Notes: generated from the sequence alone by a model not told the origin. A stretch of DNA of 64,000 nt from Isoetes taiwanensis (GCA_021234155.1 JAJEKV010000053.1:9247798-9311797), one strand, 5' to 3'; numbered from the stretch's first letter, positions 11,311 through 25,953 are shown. Made by a program: numbers and translations.

Positions 11311-11940
11311 TGTTTTAGCGAGAAAGTCGGACCACAAGCTAAATTTGAACTAAGGTGAAAAGAGTTGACCTATAGGTGAAGAAGTCAAAGTCAAAAGTAT
11401 TAGTCGATGCATGTGTTAAGTCGAAAATACATGACAAAAGCAAAAGCTCGGCTCCATATATGTATGTTGGTAGCAAAATAGAAAAAGTTATCACTACCTG
11501 AGATTGTAGTTATCCTTGGCATCAGATTATGATTAACTCAATGTATACGTCTAATTGTGAGGGATATCTTTGGTGTGTGATATTTTAATGCAATCATGTG
11601 ATGCGTGAAATATGTAGGGGCATATGCCTATGCATGAATGTAGAACATAACGTACAAAAACGTTTAGCTTATTTCATAAAAAAAACTTGATCCGGTCAAG
11701 GTAATTGTTCTTAAATATAGAACCTAAATGATAAACATGGAAACATCTCTAGATTTGGAAGGAATTATCAAAGAATCATGTGAATCATAATGCTTGCCAC
11801 AATAGATGTAGTTGCCAAAACAATTCCAATGCATCAGAAACTTGGTGCTACTTTAATTGTTCATCTTTCGCATGAACTTTTGCTTGGTCATCATGGTATA
11901 TGGTCTTACTTTATAATTTTTGCATGTTGCTCGTTAAATC
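11311..11940. other. Element B interior, no gene recognised
   Basis: AT-rich, no supported frame, RNA gene or repeat. Confidence 0.5.
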
Positions 11941-12190
11941 ACATGTGCACATAAGTTGTTTGAGCAATGCTGGCATATCCTATGTACTCTTGAATCATAT
12001 GTGCACATAACCTTGTTTGAGCAAAGGTTGGCATATCCTATGTACTCTTGAATCATATGTGCACATAAGCTTGTTTGAGCAAAGGTTGGCATATCCTATG
12101 CACTTCAATGTCATGTGCACTAAGCTTGTTTGAGCAATGGTGGCATATACTATGCAATCAAGTTGTTCGAGGAATGGTGGCATACCCTAT
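11941..12190. repeat. Minisatellite of about 58 bp, 4-5 copies
   Basis: Units contain CATATGTGCACATAAGCTTG, TTTGAGCAAAGGTTGGCATATCC and TATGTACTCTTGAAT. The middle copies are almost identical; the last two are shortened. The minus-strand frame at 11995-12183 is only this repeat translated. Confidence 0.85.
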
Positions 12191-12780
12191 GCGTCATTCT
12201 CGTGTGAATATCTTATAACCCTCTATTTGGCTACTAAAAGCAATTAGCATATGCTGACATAGTTCTTTGTCAACATCACATCTAGCCTTCACATAGTTGA
12301 AAAACAATTGGGGGCACACTTTTGACACAAAAAAGAGATTCTAATTATTGTGTGGTTTGCATGCAGCACTCATTTTGCTAAGGCTTCTTTAATGACGTAA
12401 ATGCTTTTTTCCAAGCCTCACCCTTCAAAAAGGAAGAGAATAGAAGGTGCGTTTTTTATACTTCGCACTTATTTCCCGATAATGCATCGAATGTATACAA
12501 TGAAATAAACAATGAAATAACCCATTGTAGATGAACTTGTATCCAAGCCGGACTGCAGAAAACGGATTGGTTATGACCCCTGTACATCTGAAACCACGGC
12601 AGGACAACTTTGGGCGGGAGCAAACCTCTGCCAATGCATTGCCCATCAACTGCCAAGCCGAGTGCACTTTAATAGCCGAAAAATACCAAGGCTAAGCCCG
12701 GATTTCGCAGAAGAAAAAAAACCCAACTATAATGGCTCAAGAACTACGAATCTGGCACCAGAAATGCTCTCGTCTGCAGT
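12191..12780. other. Flank of the THO3 pseudogene, no gene recognised
   Basis: Two overlapping minus-strand frames at 12425-12667 do not resemble the missing C-terminal WD repeats of THO3 or any other family I recognise. Possibly diverged intron or other captured DNA. Confidence 0.4.
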
Positions 12781-12799
12781 AACTGTAAAGCCAGCTGCC

Positions 12800-13775
12800 A
12801 ATCTCATAGAAACAGTTTACCATTTCTAGTTGTGAGAAAGAACAACTCGCCAGTTGAATTCCATGCCCACCTAAAAGTTAAACATGTACTCATGAAACAT
12901 TTGATATACTGTGAAGGATTGTATTAAAAAAAGTACCTCATAAGGGAATTTGCGTTTATTTATGGGTTTAAACTTCCGAACATCAACGATAGTTAATTCG
13001 TCATCCTGGACCATATTTATGCATAAGTGATAAATCTACCAACTGTTTCATGAGGAAGACAGAAGTAAAAAAAAATAATTAAAGTGGTTAAGCTCAGAGA
13101 AAAGCGAACTTCATGGCTCAAAATCATTAACGAAAACAAAGACCAAGACACTTTACATACTCTGTTACCAACAGCAATGTGGGTGCCATTTGGTTTAAAT
13201 GTGATGTTTATATTCTCGCCGCTAAGTTCAACTTGATGGGAACACTTTCCAGCTGCAGTACAGCAAATTAGAGTTATATTTCAAAGTGAAAAGAGCAAAC
13301 ATGTTCCAAAATACGGTCCAGCAACTCCACTTAGAACTTCCAAATATTCCAAAGAATTTGACTACCGTGTTCAAAACCTCTACAAAGATAAGCAGCATTC
13401 TTTTAGGACAGGACAGGTTAGATTAATGTTGTCAGATTTGTATACAATATAAGCTGCTGTACAATTCCAAGGTTATTCTGCAGTGACTGACATGCAATGG
13501 TGTACAAATCCAACTCCTAAGTCGCATTTGGTCCTCTCTCCTTTGTCCTTTTGTTAGCTGATTAATTGTTATATACCCCTTAACTCATGGACCGTATTAA
13601 TCTAAACCTTGAAAATGGCATGAATAATAATGAAGAGAACAATCTATACTACTCACTCTCAAAGACGTACGGTTTTGTCTCCAGACGCAATTGCAAGCAT
13701 ATCAGCATGTTTTGGGTCCTAGCAGAGCTGATCTACACTATCGCTACGTCCCTTCAATTCAAGATCTTTATCTTT
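12800..13775 (-). pseudogene. THO3: THO3/TEX1 (THO complex subunit 3) pseudogene inside element B
   Basis: THO3/TEX1 is a WD40 subunit of the THO/TREX complex, which couples transcription to mRNA export. Four minus-strand exon pieces appear in gene order. About 13775-13675: KDLELKG, SVDQLC, a stop, DPKHADMLAIASGDKTVR. About 13256-13162: AGKCSHQVELSGENINIT, then PNGTHIAVGNR, followed by a GT donor. About 13005-12935: DDELTIVDVRKFKP, then KRKFPYEV. About 12868-12825: AWNSTGELFFLTT. They match the corresponding consecutive stretch of plant THO3. A conserved Trp codon is TAG, another Trp position reads TGA just after KTVRL, and the last exon decays into stops. N- and C-terminal WD repeats are absent. 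Introns are retained, so the piece was acquired as DNA, not as a processed transcript. Confidence 0.88.
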
Positions 13776-14284
13776 TCCTTCTCTGCATAGCAATAATAAA
13801 CAGTTTATTATCTTTTCCTAAGTTCAATAAAGAAAGTCTGTGTGTTACCAGGCAGTTACAACGTATGAGTTGGATTGTGAAAACCAACAAAGCCTAAGCG
13901 CCCGAAATGGGATTTGATTTAAAGCTGGTCAATTATACAGCACGATAGGGCTAGCATCAGAGATAAGCAGTCCGGCCGAACCAAGCTTAGAAGCAGATAT
14001 AGATCCAGTCAAACCAACTAGACGGCTTCATTCTCTGCTTCCAAACAATAAATATCATTTTTGCCAAACCGAGAAGGGTGGATGACCTCTGGTTCAAGGA
14101 CGGACCACCACAAAAACGTTTTGGAAGGTTCGTTCAGATGTAATAGCTGCATCCTAGTCTGTTAACGTACAGAGTATGTGGCTGAACATATACAATCTGA
14201 AATTAAGAAACAAACAAATAGTCACAGGGGGAATAGCATGCCGAAATGCAAAACCGATTTTGGTTCTTGTCTCACATACACACG

Positions 14285-14345
14285 ATCCGACCTACGATTT
14301 TGTCTCCAGACGCAGTTGCAAGCATATCAGCATATTTTGGATCCG
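14285..14345 (-). pseudogene. THO3: Second copy of a THO3 exon scrap
   Basis: The minus strand reads DPKYADMLATASGDKIV, a duplicate of the DPKHADMLAIASGDKTV exon piece 600 bp away, with independent substitutions. It marks a local duplication inside element B after capture, or capture from two THO3 paralogues. Confidence 0.75.
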
Positions 14346-14370
14346 ACCTAAGATTTAACAGATAAATAGT

Positions 14371-15060
14371 GTGTACCAACAAAAAGCCCTGCCAATACAA
14401 CCGTCATTTGAACCAGCCTGTCATTTGAATTCGATTTGGCGAGCCAGAAGAAAGGAATTTAGCCAAAACCCAGATGCAGGAAGGAATTTTTACAGAAGGA
14501 AGGAAGGAATTTTTACGGAAGAGAAAAAAGAAACGTACTCACAAAGCAAAGATCAATACGGTGCCGCTGCAGTGAAATTGGATCCACCTAAATGTGTGAA
14601 CTTTTTCACAGCAAAATTGGTGTTTGGAAACCAAAACATCAAACAAAACTGGTGATCACGGGCTATGTAAGCACCAAGCAAGGCTCCAGAATCCGGTCCT
14701 CTTGAAGAAAACAGAGCTACCATGGAGCAGAGGAAGCATTAAAAACAGCTCGCTGTCATTTCCGATCCTGGCTATGGCATTGAAGCTTGAGACCTTTCCA
14801 TCCAAATCCCGAACAATAACTGCATCATAATAGTCCAAAAACTCCTGAAATAAATATTTCCTTCCACAGCTGCTCTGTCGAAAAGGGTCGAATACTGGCA
14901 ATCATCAGGGCTAAAGTAGAAATTTGAAGCATTCACTGTCACATCCCTGACCAAAATGAGCTTATACATGCCATTTCCTACCGTCAGAGCTGCAAAAAAT
15001 GCTTCAAATCATCAACTTTAAGCCTTTTCTAAAATCAAATCGAGAGATTTTCTTGCCTGA
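14371..15060 (-). pseudogene. Unrecognised coding-like segments in element B
   Basis: Overlapping minus-strand frames at 14656-14901 and 14772-14969. The latter begins after an AG acceptor-like site with TVGNGMYKLILVRDVTVNAS, then NFYFSPDDCQYS. The former contains FQEFLDYYDAVIVRDLDG. They read like exon remnants of another captured host gene but I recognise no family. A GAAGGAATTTTTAC repeat lies near 14480-14520. Confidence 0.35.
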
Positions 15061-15359
15061 GCTACAAAAACCCCTGCCTTTACTGCCGTAGGAAGAGCCA
15101 GATCAAATATGTTCAGAAATGTCGCACTTCTGCTGCTGGGTGGCGTATTGGGTCTGACTGATAGATTCAGCACGTCTACTCCATCTCTCACAGCCTGGAT
15201 TACTCAAATTTGCTTCAGCGCCTCCGGAAGCAATACACAGAGTCTGGCGGAGCTTCACCAGCCGCCTCACCCAATTTCAAGTAAACGAATTAAATTAAAT
15301 ATATGACATATCATCTCTCATTAAATATAGTGCAATTGCACGTCACCTTCCTTAGCTTG
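15061..15359. other. Element B interior, no gene recognised
   Basis: A frame at 15109-15306 (plus) has no recognisable motif. The sequence then shows a doubled phrase (CATCTCWCMTCTCATTAAATAT, near 15310 and 15361). Confidence 0.35.
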
Positions 15360-15618
15360 ACATCTCACCTCTCATTAAATATCATGCAATTTCATGTCAC
15401 CTTCCTTACCTTAATATCAACGGTCAAGATCTAACTTCCCTCATATCCGACGGTCCAGTCATGTGGTGCATGCCCCCATGCATGCCAATGCCCCCCATCA
15501 TATCTGAGGGCCACAATTGCGCCACCTCTTATTCCCCAAGGGTGAACGGCCGAGATGACACCTTTATATAAAATGTCCACGATGCCCATAGCATGTGATA
15601 TACGTGTATATATATTAG
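15360..15618 (+). repeat. Block shared by elements A and B (B copy)
   Basis: Direct-orientation relative of 6130-6385, ending with the same ATGTCCACGATGCCCATAGC and GTATATATATTAGTGATA. The similarity stops at the start of the 2.4-kb duplicated unit. Confidence 0.75.
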
Positions 15619-15622
15619 TGAT

Positions 15623-18012
15623 AGCCAGTTTTGCCTTAACCTCCCAGAGGCCAAGGCTTATCAGACCCATTATCAATCAATGGGAAGCCTCATGGAACCA
15701 TGCCTACTTAGGATTCTACTATCAGAAATCAGTTGTATTCAACAGCCCAGTATTTAAGTGCATATAGTTTTGCCATGTAATGCAATTAAAGATCAAATCT
15801 TCACCATAGAATAGACCATTTTTCCAGGGCGAAACCCAACTGCTTACGTGCTTCACATATTATGTAACATATTGAAAAATGTATAAGCAATTTTAAACCT
15901 TTGCAACATGGTAGATTAAAGCAGAACAACCTTTAAAATGGGCAGACATGTTATTATTAAAATCTCATTTTTTAAGAAGGTAGACATTATTCCCAAGGGA
16001 AAGGAAATAAAGCAAGAGCATAAATAATGCACAGCATGTAGATAGAGTATGCATCAGCAGCCTTTTTTTTCAAAAATCTTGCATTCCAAAAATCTTGCAT
16101 TCCAAAAACAAAAGCAGTGGGGTATACCGTTTATGCAGTACGTTTAAACAAACACTTGTACAAACATTTATGTCTGGTCTGGTCCTTGAATCAGCACGCT
16201 CCAAAGACATCAATACACTGAAATAATGGAGTAAGGGAAATGGAACTCCGGTTACCTGCACCCAACCATGTCAAAGTTAGCAAAATAATCGGTAACTAGA
16301 CAAGGGGCGTCAGGTAAGCTGGAGAATTCCATGGCTTATCGCCCTTTGCCCTTTGCAACTTAAATCAGTAAGCAAAAGATAGATATAAATGCGTAAAACA
16401 TTGAGAAATCACAGACATAGCATTATGTGCCCAGTTTTGAGGTCAACTAGAACCATAAGTTATGCTGGACAAATTGAAAAAACCTGATTTTGAAGAAGGA
16501 CGCCATCGTCATATTCGTCTTCTGCTCCATATGCATTGGTGCAGCTTTACGAGTTTTGATCATTTCAGCATTAGTGGATGCAATATTTGAAGACCCTTTG
16601 GTTCTCCACATTGTTTCAAACCTCCAAATGCACTTCAAGGAGCCCTCGCTTTGGTAATCTTCTGCTGTCCAAGAAAAATGGGCTTGCAAAAGATAGATTC
16701 AGCAGATAGTAAACAGATATTGTCATAAGACACAACAGGATCGAAGTGGCTGGAATATGCATAGATTAACTTGAACGGCAAAGTTGTAGCACAACAACAA
16801 ATAAAAGGCGTTGATCTGTGAGCCAGGCCGCTGTTCTGTGAGCCAGGCTAGCCCCAAAATCATTTACATGCAAATAAAAATAAGAACAAGAGACCCTTTG
16901 GCCGATTTGATGTCTCAGAGCACCCATCACTTGCAAGCATTGAAAATGCAGGTCGGATCATCCTTATTAAGCTGATTAGAAGCCTCAAAGCAACCATCTT
17001 TTTCAAGCATGTGGAAAACTGGTCGAATCTGTCCTTAGGATCCCATTGGCGCGCCGATAAGTCAGGTCGGCCCTTGAATATTTTTTTTCTTTGCATTCTG
17101 CTCTGCCAGTAAACTCGCAGTCCCCATCTTCGAACCCTAGTTTTGATTTAGGGTTAGTCTTGCAAAGCAAAAGGCTTTTGGTAAAAATAGGTTCCGGACA
17201 CTTTATGGGCATATTTGAGTGTGAATCTTACCCATCATATCCATAGGTAATCATGGAATTTTTTCCAACAATAGCTGTTAGCACTAGACAATTCAGAAAA
17301 ATATGTGGTATCATGGATATTCCATATACACTGCATTGACTTAACCCTTTAATGCATGCCCTTAGAACGCTTGTGTAATGGCATTGCTGCATAACATACG
17401 TATAATAAATGGAAGGCCATGGCTTTGCCTCGAACTCCAATAAACTGTCAATGTGTAATTACTGTCCACAGATGATTTCTTTGCATAAAGAATATAGTGG
17501 ATAAAAAATTAATTATGGCATCTCGACATTTCGTATAGGTCAAGCTAGTGTAGACTAGAACATATGACATTTGTTGTTCCCCACTGGCTAGGGAAATTCT
17601 GCCATGAAATGCTTTATACAACATGGTCAATATGACAGCATTTGATAGCAACAGCATAACATGCTACGAAAATTTCATTGCGAGAGAAATTCAAGTTATG
17701 CAAGGCATCATAGAAGCCGTAAGTGAAAAGTGACCATATGGATACATGGATTAGGTCATATGTGCAGATATCAAAGGTGTCTTATAGCCATATCTATGCA
17801 CTGCAAAACCATATTAAGACAATTGTCTGGCCATAGGAGTTGAGGCATTTCTTGGAAATTGGCCATGACCATTACAACCCATAGGAGCAAGGGCCAAAGA
17901 AGAGAAAATCAGAGAACATTGAATATTAATGCCTCATTTCTTGGCAGATGATGGCAAAAGAGAGCTAAACAGTATCCTTTGAATATATATTTATATTTAT
18001 AGATATATATAT
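15623..18012. repeat. 2.4-kb direct duplication inside element B, copy 1
   Basis: Starts AGCCAGTTTTGCCTTAACCT and ends in a TTTATAGATATATATA stretch; copy 2 is 18911-21300, offset 3288-3295 bp. The copies differ by few substitutions and small indels, so the duplication is recent. Minus-strand frames in both (for example 16689-16447, with AEDYQSEGSLKCIWRF and MWRTKGSSNIAS; and 17096-16860) may be exon remnants of a captured gene; I do not recognise it. Confidence 0.92.
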
Positions 18013-18910
18013 AAATTTTTGGGCCTACCTCCTACCGGAAGGCAAGGCTGGTCCCTATTGGTGAGAGCATAAGGGCTGAGAGGGTCCCTATGCAACCATA
18101 GGGGCCCTCCCTGCCAACTAAACATCAACAAATAACATAACTTGATTGTATAAATACCTCGATTAGATGTCAAATAGTAGGCCAATAATTGGTCATCTTT
18201 AAATTTTTGTAGAACAGCTTTCTAAAGTGTCATACTCAAAGCTTTTCTGCAAATACAGCTGAATGAGTTTCCCAATATATCCTGTATTTGTTGTATCGGA
18301 ATGCCTTATGATTAATATCAGGTTAGGTTAAAAAACCTAGTTCACGTGGTGAACAATGTAGATTGGGAACACCCCATATTTAGCATTGGGAGCACCCCAT
18401 ATTCAGTATTACATAAGCATCAATGGCTTGTAAGCACAAAAAGATATCTAATGGTGGCCTCATAAATGGCTTTAGTTTAGCAATCATATGCAAGTGCATT
18501 AGACATCAGAAGGTCATACCTTTCATCTTTGAATGTACCAGCAAAGGCTAGCGTATTATTTGTATCCAGAAACACACTGGTAGGGCGTTCTCCCTCCTTA
18601 CATTTCTTTTAAAGCCTGTATCAAAATGGTTGTGGAGTGTTTTCAATTGAAAACGTCTAAAAACTAACTGTACTGCCATATTTGTAGGTACAACAGCAGA
18701 CTCGTTGTATCTGTATGCCTTCAGAGGCATTGCCTAAAAAATAATAGGTGTTAGCATCATATTTCAAGTTTCAAAAATATTCAAGTGATGTCCTGCTAAG
18801 TAGAGTATTAGTTGTCCTTCATATCAAATGCAAAAAAGAGGAAGCATGTAGGCAAATGGTTCCCGAGGCCTATACCAGTTAAACCAGTAATCCGAAGTCC
18901 ATGAATATAT
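18013..18910. other. Spacer between the two 2.4-kb copies
   Basis: About 0.9 kb present once. Short minus-strand frames at 17997-18185 and 18548-18730 have no recognisable domain. Copy 2 begins directly after AATATAT, so a TA-rich junction is shared by both ends of the duplicated unit. Confidence 0.6.
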
Positions 18911-21410
<2,500 letters not shown>

Positions 21411-21415
21411 ATTCG

Positions 21416-21840
21416 GTATAAATTTATACCGTTTCTCCGTATAGATTTATACCGCAAGAGTTCTCTTTTCTTCGGATATATATATGTAAGTATGTATATA
21501 TATTATCATATATATATATACACATATATGTGTATAAATTGATTGTCTAAAGGTTGTCTGCGGTATAAATTTATACCGAGAGAGCTGTCATCGGATAAAT
21601 TTATACCGAGAGAGCTCTCATGCAGATAATGAGGGAGCTCACCGGGTATAAATTTATACCGTGGGAGCTCTCGCAGTGAATCGAGAGAGCTCTCGCGGTA
21701 TAAATTTATACCGCTCGAGTCCTCTTACGGTATAAATTTATACCGCTCGAGTCCATTTGCGGTATAAATTTATACCATGCGAACTCTCTGGCATGTTATA
21801 TCCGCACAACACTACCTATTGTAGTATAAATTTATACCAC
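21416..21840. repeat. Array of palindrome GGTATAAATTTATACC in element B, about 9 copies
   Basis: Copies near 21416, 21440 (variant), 21563, 21594 (shortened), 21645, 21698, 21729, 21761 and 21825, with GAGAGCTCTC-type spacers. The first two are the inverted counterpart of 6430-6480 in element A, where they sit next to the R end; here they sit next to the L end. Confidence 0.85.
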
Positions 21841-22409
21841 CCAGAATTTTATTTTGAAGACGTTATGTCCACGCACTGTCATCGCGGTATACATAAGTCT
21901 ATAGCAAGACGGATGAGCAAATGAGAGCAAGTATATAAGATTTAAGAGCGGCGTCTTCGACTCCAACTTGCGCTTCAAAGTGTAAGTTTGTTCAATGAGG
22001 CATACTTTCATGTGAAAATGTTTGCTTCAATGAGGCAATGTCAAAATGTGTTGCATTTTTACGACTTTGTTCATAGTTTTGTCTTGATTTTGAAAACTTT
22101 GAATAAAATACCTTTTTGGCACTTTAGTGTGCTTGCTGTTTTTTTCAATGTCTATTTTGTTTAGTTTTTGAAAATATTACTATTTCTCAAACCAAACTAG
22201 GGGGGCCAAAAAGGGATGTCACACAATTTTGAATGGAAGCTAAGTTCACACCCCCCCTCAAAAATGATGCCTAAAATTTTCAAATTGTCACACTTGTCAC
22301 AAATATACCATGAAAAGGGACCTTTTTGGGGGGATTTTAGGGAATCTTTCAAAGATTCCTTTTGAAGTGCATTTTGAGCAAATTAGTGCGTTTCATTTTA
22401 AACTTTGTT
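21520..22409 (-). repeat. L terminal region of element B
   Basis: Inverted near-identical counterpart of 812-1700, ending at 22409 in the terminal inverted repeat and followed by ATGG. Confidence 0.85.
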
Positions 22410-22577
22410 ATGGCACAAAAGTGACTTTTATCCTCCGCCTCTTTACCGGGCATAAACGTCACTTTTGTGCCATTTATGACGTTTGTGCTCCCCAAATGGC
22501 ACAAAAGTGACGTTTATGCCTGGTAAAAAGGCGGAGGATAAATGTCACTTTTGTGCCATTTCTACCTATTTTTGTAG
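22410..22577 (+). mobile_element. Foldback MITE, right piece (split by element B)
   Basis: Almost the whole MITE: stem segments with GGCACAAAAGTGAC, TATCCTCCGCC, GGGCATAAACGTCAC, a short loop near 22482-22496, then the inverted series ending CCTATTTTTGTAG, followed by TA (22578-22579). With the left piece and one ATGG, the element is about 186 bp and nearly one perfect hairpin. Confidence 0.88.
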
Positions 22578-22579
22578 TA

Positions 22580-23466
22580 CCTTTTACTCTGCGGCTCTTG
22601 TAGTTTTTGTCTTATACCTTCACTGGTCCAGTTTTACTTTTAGGAGACTTGTTCCCTTGAGATTTTGTTCGCCCGACCTGTCACCGTTTCCTTATCTTCT
22701 TGCTTACCTGTCACCCCCCTGTCCTATGTTTTCCCAGCTTCGACTTGTTCGCCACCCTTTTTCGTTCATCCTCTGTCCCCGCCGTAGTATGGTCCGTCTT
22801 TCTTTGGTTTTTTTGCCTGCTATCTTTTTACCATCTGTTGTCAAAGGTATCCTGCTATCATATATCCTACCAACTTACCCCCTGTCTGTGTCTGTTGGTG
22901 AAACCGGATCGCCCATATTTTGAAGCTCTTCCTCCTGTTACCATATGTTAACCGAAATGTCTTGTTGCCTGATCCTTTCTGACTGTATGAGGATATCCGC
23001 AATTCTCCAACCATTTGTTCATTTTCGTCATGGAGTATAATGCTTTAGACCACAATCAATTCATAATAAGTAGGCAATCTAGGCTATACAATGAAGCTGT
23101 TTCATCAGTGACAACCATTACTTCCGATTTACTATTCAAAATTTCTCAAAACTGAGATAATACAAGCGTGTACATATAACATGTAAACATTCAACCATGT
23201 TTAAAGCATGGTATTCTCTCATGAGGTATGCTTAATTCATCTAAGTAGTCATACTCAGCCGAGGGCTGTTACAGATTACCCATCTTAACAATTGGCAGGG
23301 ATCATATCTGATGCATAAACTAAAGAGAATTGATTCAAAAAGAAGACAAAAACAAGAGCATTAGGAGGACAAAACAAAAAGAACCTAAGGTTAAGTCCTA
23401 TCCACCTCTTGCCCCTTCCACTTATCCCTTCTTCCCGCCTTTCCCTTGATGCTTTGTCGCATGGAT
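22580..23466 (-). other. LINE 5' region continued, then unassigned DNA
   Basis: The first 12 bases finish the second 187-bp monomer. After that the sequence no longer matches the monomer. It is pyrimidine-rich to about 22920 and then unassigned. The true 5' end of the LINE cannot be fixed by eye. Plus-strand frames at 22483-22951 cross the MITE junction and are not credible genes. Confidence 0.45.
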
Positions 23467-24057
23467 TTACTTCTTCTGCTTCTTTTCTGTTGATGGCTTC
23501 CCAATATTCTTGACTTTTTCCAGGTTCCTATGCATAAAAGCCTGGCATAAGAAATCTACCGAGTTCTTCTCGCAGCAGAAGATACAGACTTTGCCATAGT
23601 CGCCGATCATAAGGCTATGCTGATAGCTGGTAGATTTCTGTATAGCCGCATGCATCTGAAGTCTATTGAAACACTGCATCACTTGATCCAGATCTTGCCG
23701 CCGAACTGTATCGTTCTTATCTGACAGAACCCCGAGCACTCCTAGAAGACCCAGGTTGTATCCGGCAACTTTCATCGACTGCGCATGGTGAATGCGGTCG
23801 TAAAACAAGCAGTGAACACGTCCACAGCTTATGCATGATCCTAAACCTTTATGCAAACATATGCACTCTGGCTCACAAATGCACCATGGATTCAAGTCTT
23901 CAAGGTCTGGATTGTATGGCACGGTAAGATTACCCGGGACTCCAGATCTCGGACGTTTCACAGCTGACTTCTTTTCTCCTTCTTCGTTGCTGACGATTCT
24001 TTTCCCCTTATCCATTACGAGCTCCGAATTCTGCTGGAGCAGGGTCGGGCGCCGCAC
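23467..24057 (-). CDS. Hypothetical 196-aa Cys-rich protein (possible C2HC5-like zinc finger)
   Basis: Open frame from Met 24057. A basic N terminus (KGKRIVSNEEGEKKSAVKRP) is followed at about residues 58-82 by CICEPECICLHKGLGSCISC and GRVHC, then a helical stretch, then KVCIFCCEKNS near residue 157 and a Lys-rich tail. CxC, a His, then CxxCGR-x-x-C followed later by CxFC resembles the C2HC5 zinc finger of TRIP4/ASC-1, but with a much longer insert before the last CxFC pair. The call is tentative. No introns are needed. It could also be a transposon-borne or captured fragment, given its neighbours. Upstream and downstream are pyrimidine-rich and gene-free. Confidence 0.45.
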   Translation of the reverse strand: MRRPTLLQQNSELVMDKGKRIVSNEEGEKKSAVKRPRSGVPGNLTVPYNPDLEDLNPWCICEPECICLHKGLGSCISCGRVHCLFYDRIHHAQSMKVAGYNLGLLGVLGVLSDKNDTVRRQDLDQVMQCFNRLQMHAAIQKSTSYQHSLMIGDYGKVCIFCCEKNSVDFLCQAFMHRNLEKVKNIGKPSTEKKQKK

Positions 24058-24805
24058 TGGAGTCGGAGCTCGAGGGAATTCAGAAAGCTGTGAGAGCTTG
24101 GATCACTCGGAGGCGGAGCTTTGCTCTTCACCTTCTTCTTGTTATAGCCTTTAGGGTTACGAAATCTGTCTAAATTCCTGCTTCTTTATTACGCCCGCCT
24201 GTCTTAATTGCTGGTCTTGTCTTATCCTGTTCTCCTTATTTTCGTATGCGTGTATCCTCCACCTGTCTGCTGCCTGTTGCTCTGACACTCGTACTACGAC
24301 CTCCTAGCTCTATAACCATAATTATTTCCTTATCCTTCCCCCCCCAGGTCTGGCTTTTGTAATGGTTACTTCGGGCCAATTGTAGGTGTTAATTCCCCCC
24401 ATTATAATTTATTATTCATATATTCTCACGATCGCCCGCAATTTACCACGTCAGCATATCTTTTTAGTGATTCAGATATTTACGTAAATTCGGTTACCTA
24501 ACATTTTAACATTAATTAATATTATTTTCTAGCAACTTATTTGTTAACATTTAAATTGAATTGAATTAACTAGAATTAGGTTAACTACCGTCATCATCCC
24601 CTTGACTTAAATTAAATTAAATACAGCTCGTTCTAACGGCTCTGTATTTTGAATTCGCCAGAAGTCGGAGTTTTCGAGTTCCTTTTCCCATATCTCCCTG
24701 TAATTTCATGAGTTAACAATTTCCTTCTGTGCTTCAGCCTCTAATCTTAGAACACAGTGGTATCCCTTGTTTCAACCTAATACCTTATTTCATTTTCACA
24801 GGATT
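24058..24805. other. Intergenic, no gene recognised
   Basis: AT-rich after 24400, with ATTAATTAA-type runs. Nothing supportable on either strand. Confidence 0.5.
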
Positions 24806-24945
24806 GTTTAGAGGCATTCTGAGATATTCATATCTCGATTGCCAAAACATTTCTCATTTCTCTCACCCGAGGTCACGGTTAGAGGCATTTTGAGATATTT
24901 ATATCTCGATTGCCAAAACATTTCTCTCACCCGAGGTCACGGTTA
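24806..24945. repeat. Tandem duplication of about 75 bp, 2 copies
   Basis: The unit runs from TTAGAGGCATTYTGAGATAT through TCTCGATTGCCAAAACATTTCTC to CACCCGAGGTCACGG. The second copy lacks a few bases of the TTTCTC run. Confidence 0.9.
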
Positions 24946-25953
24946 CGGTCTAAAATAATCTACATATAATCTGCAAATTTACAATATCTATGATTGAACG
25001 AGTGAGTGCATGAGCGTGTATACTTACCTGACATCGCCCATCCCGTTGACATCGCCCATCGCCCATCGCTGCGCACGAAGGGTTGCCCTCTATGGCCGGA
25101 GGGTGAAGTGGCTTAAATCATTTGTCAAAGTCATGTTTTCAGAATCAATCAAAATTGCTACTTCAAAACAATAGAATACTTGATACCATGACTTTATGGG
25201 TATTATCCTGAAGAAATCTTTGGTGCTCGGCATGGAGCAAGTATTGCAGAAGCATAAAGACAAGTCTAATAGAGCAGAGAATGGAAATACATGTTTTGTC
25301 AGCATGGAAATGAGAGTAACTCGGTCATAGAACATTTCCATGAGAGTAGCTGGTCATAGAACATCGTGACTGCTTTGTGAGGAACGGATGCACTTTATCA
25401 ACATTATTTAACAAAACAAAGATAGAAAGCTAGTAAATAACGACCTCACTAGAAGCATTCCAACTACGATTCGTGGGCCTAAACTGAAGAAGCTAGGCTT
25501 CATAGAGAGTTTCTGGCTACTTATTTGTGATGTGGATTATCCATTCTTACAATTGATCGATTTATCAGAAAATGGAGCTCCACATCTTCACAGATTGGAA
25601 AGTATTCTCAACTTTGCACCAGCAATCTCGTAGTGAACTCTTTATCAGGGATTCTCGTGGTGGAGTTAGGTGAGCTTGGACTGTTACAGAAATCATACTA
25701 CCGATAACAATCTGTGCGCAATCAATGCATTAGAAGCATTGGTGGTAAATTAAACAATGGATCTGACTGTGTCAATTGCACAATTTAGAATGCAGTCCTG
25801 GCTATGAGAAAGCAGAATGAAGAAGGCCAAGAAGCATAGGCTTCAATGGTCTTGTACGACTAAAGATGGGAGATCTTGTAAGATCCTTTCTTAATGGTTT
25901 ATCATTTAGTTTGTTTGGGAGTCTAGCTAGTTATTCGTAGAATTGAATTGCAG
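24946..25953. other. Intergenic or intron of the CLC pseudogene
   Basis: A doubled CATCGCCCATC phrase near 25030 and a doubled TCCATGAGAGTARCT phrase near 25310-25350. No exon of the N-terminal half of a CLC channel is recognisable here. Confidence 0.5.

Noticed and set aside
22483-22951. Plus-strand 146-aa and 83-aa frames
   Set aside because: They begin inside the MITE and run through pyrimidine-rich LINE 5' DNA on the antisense strand.
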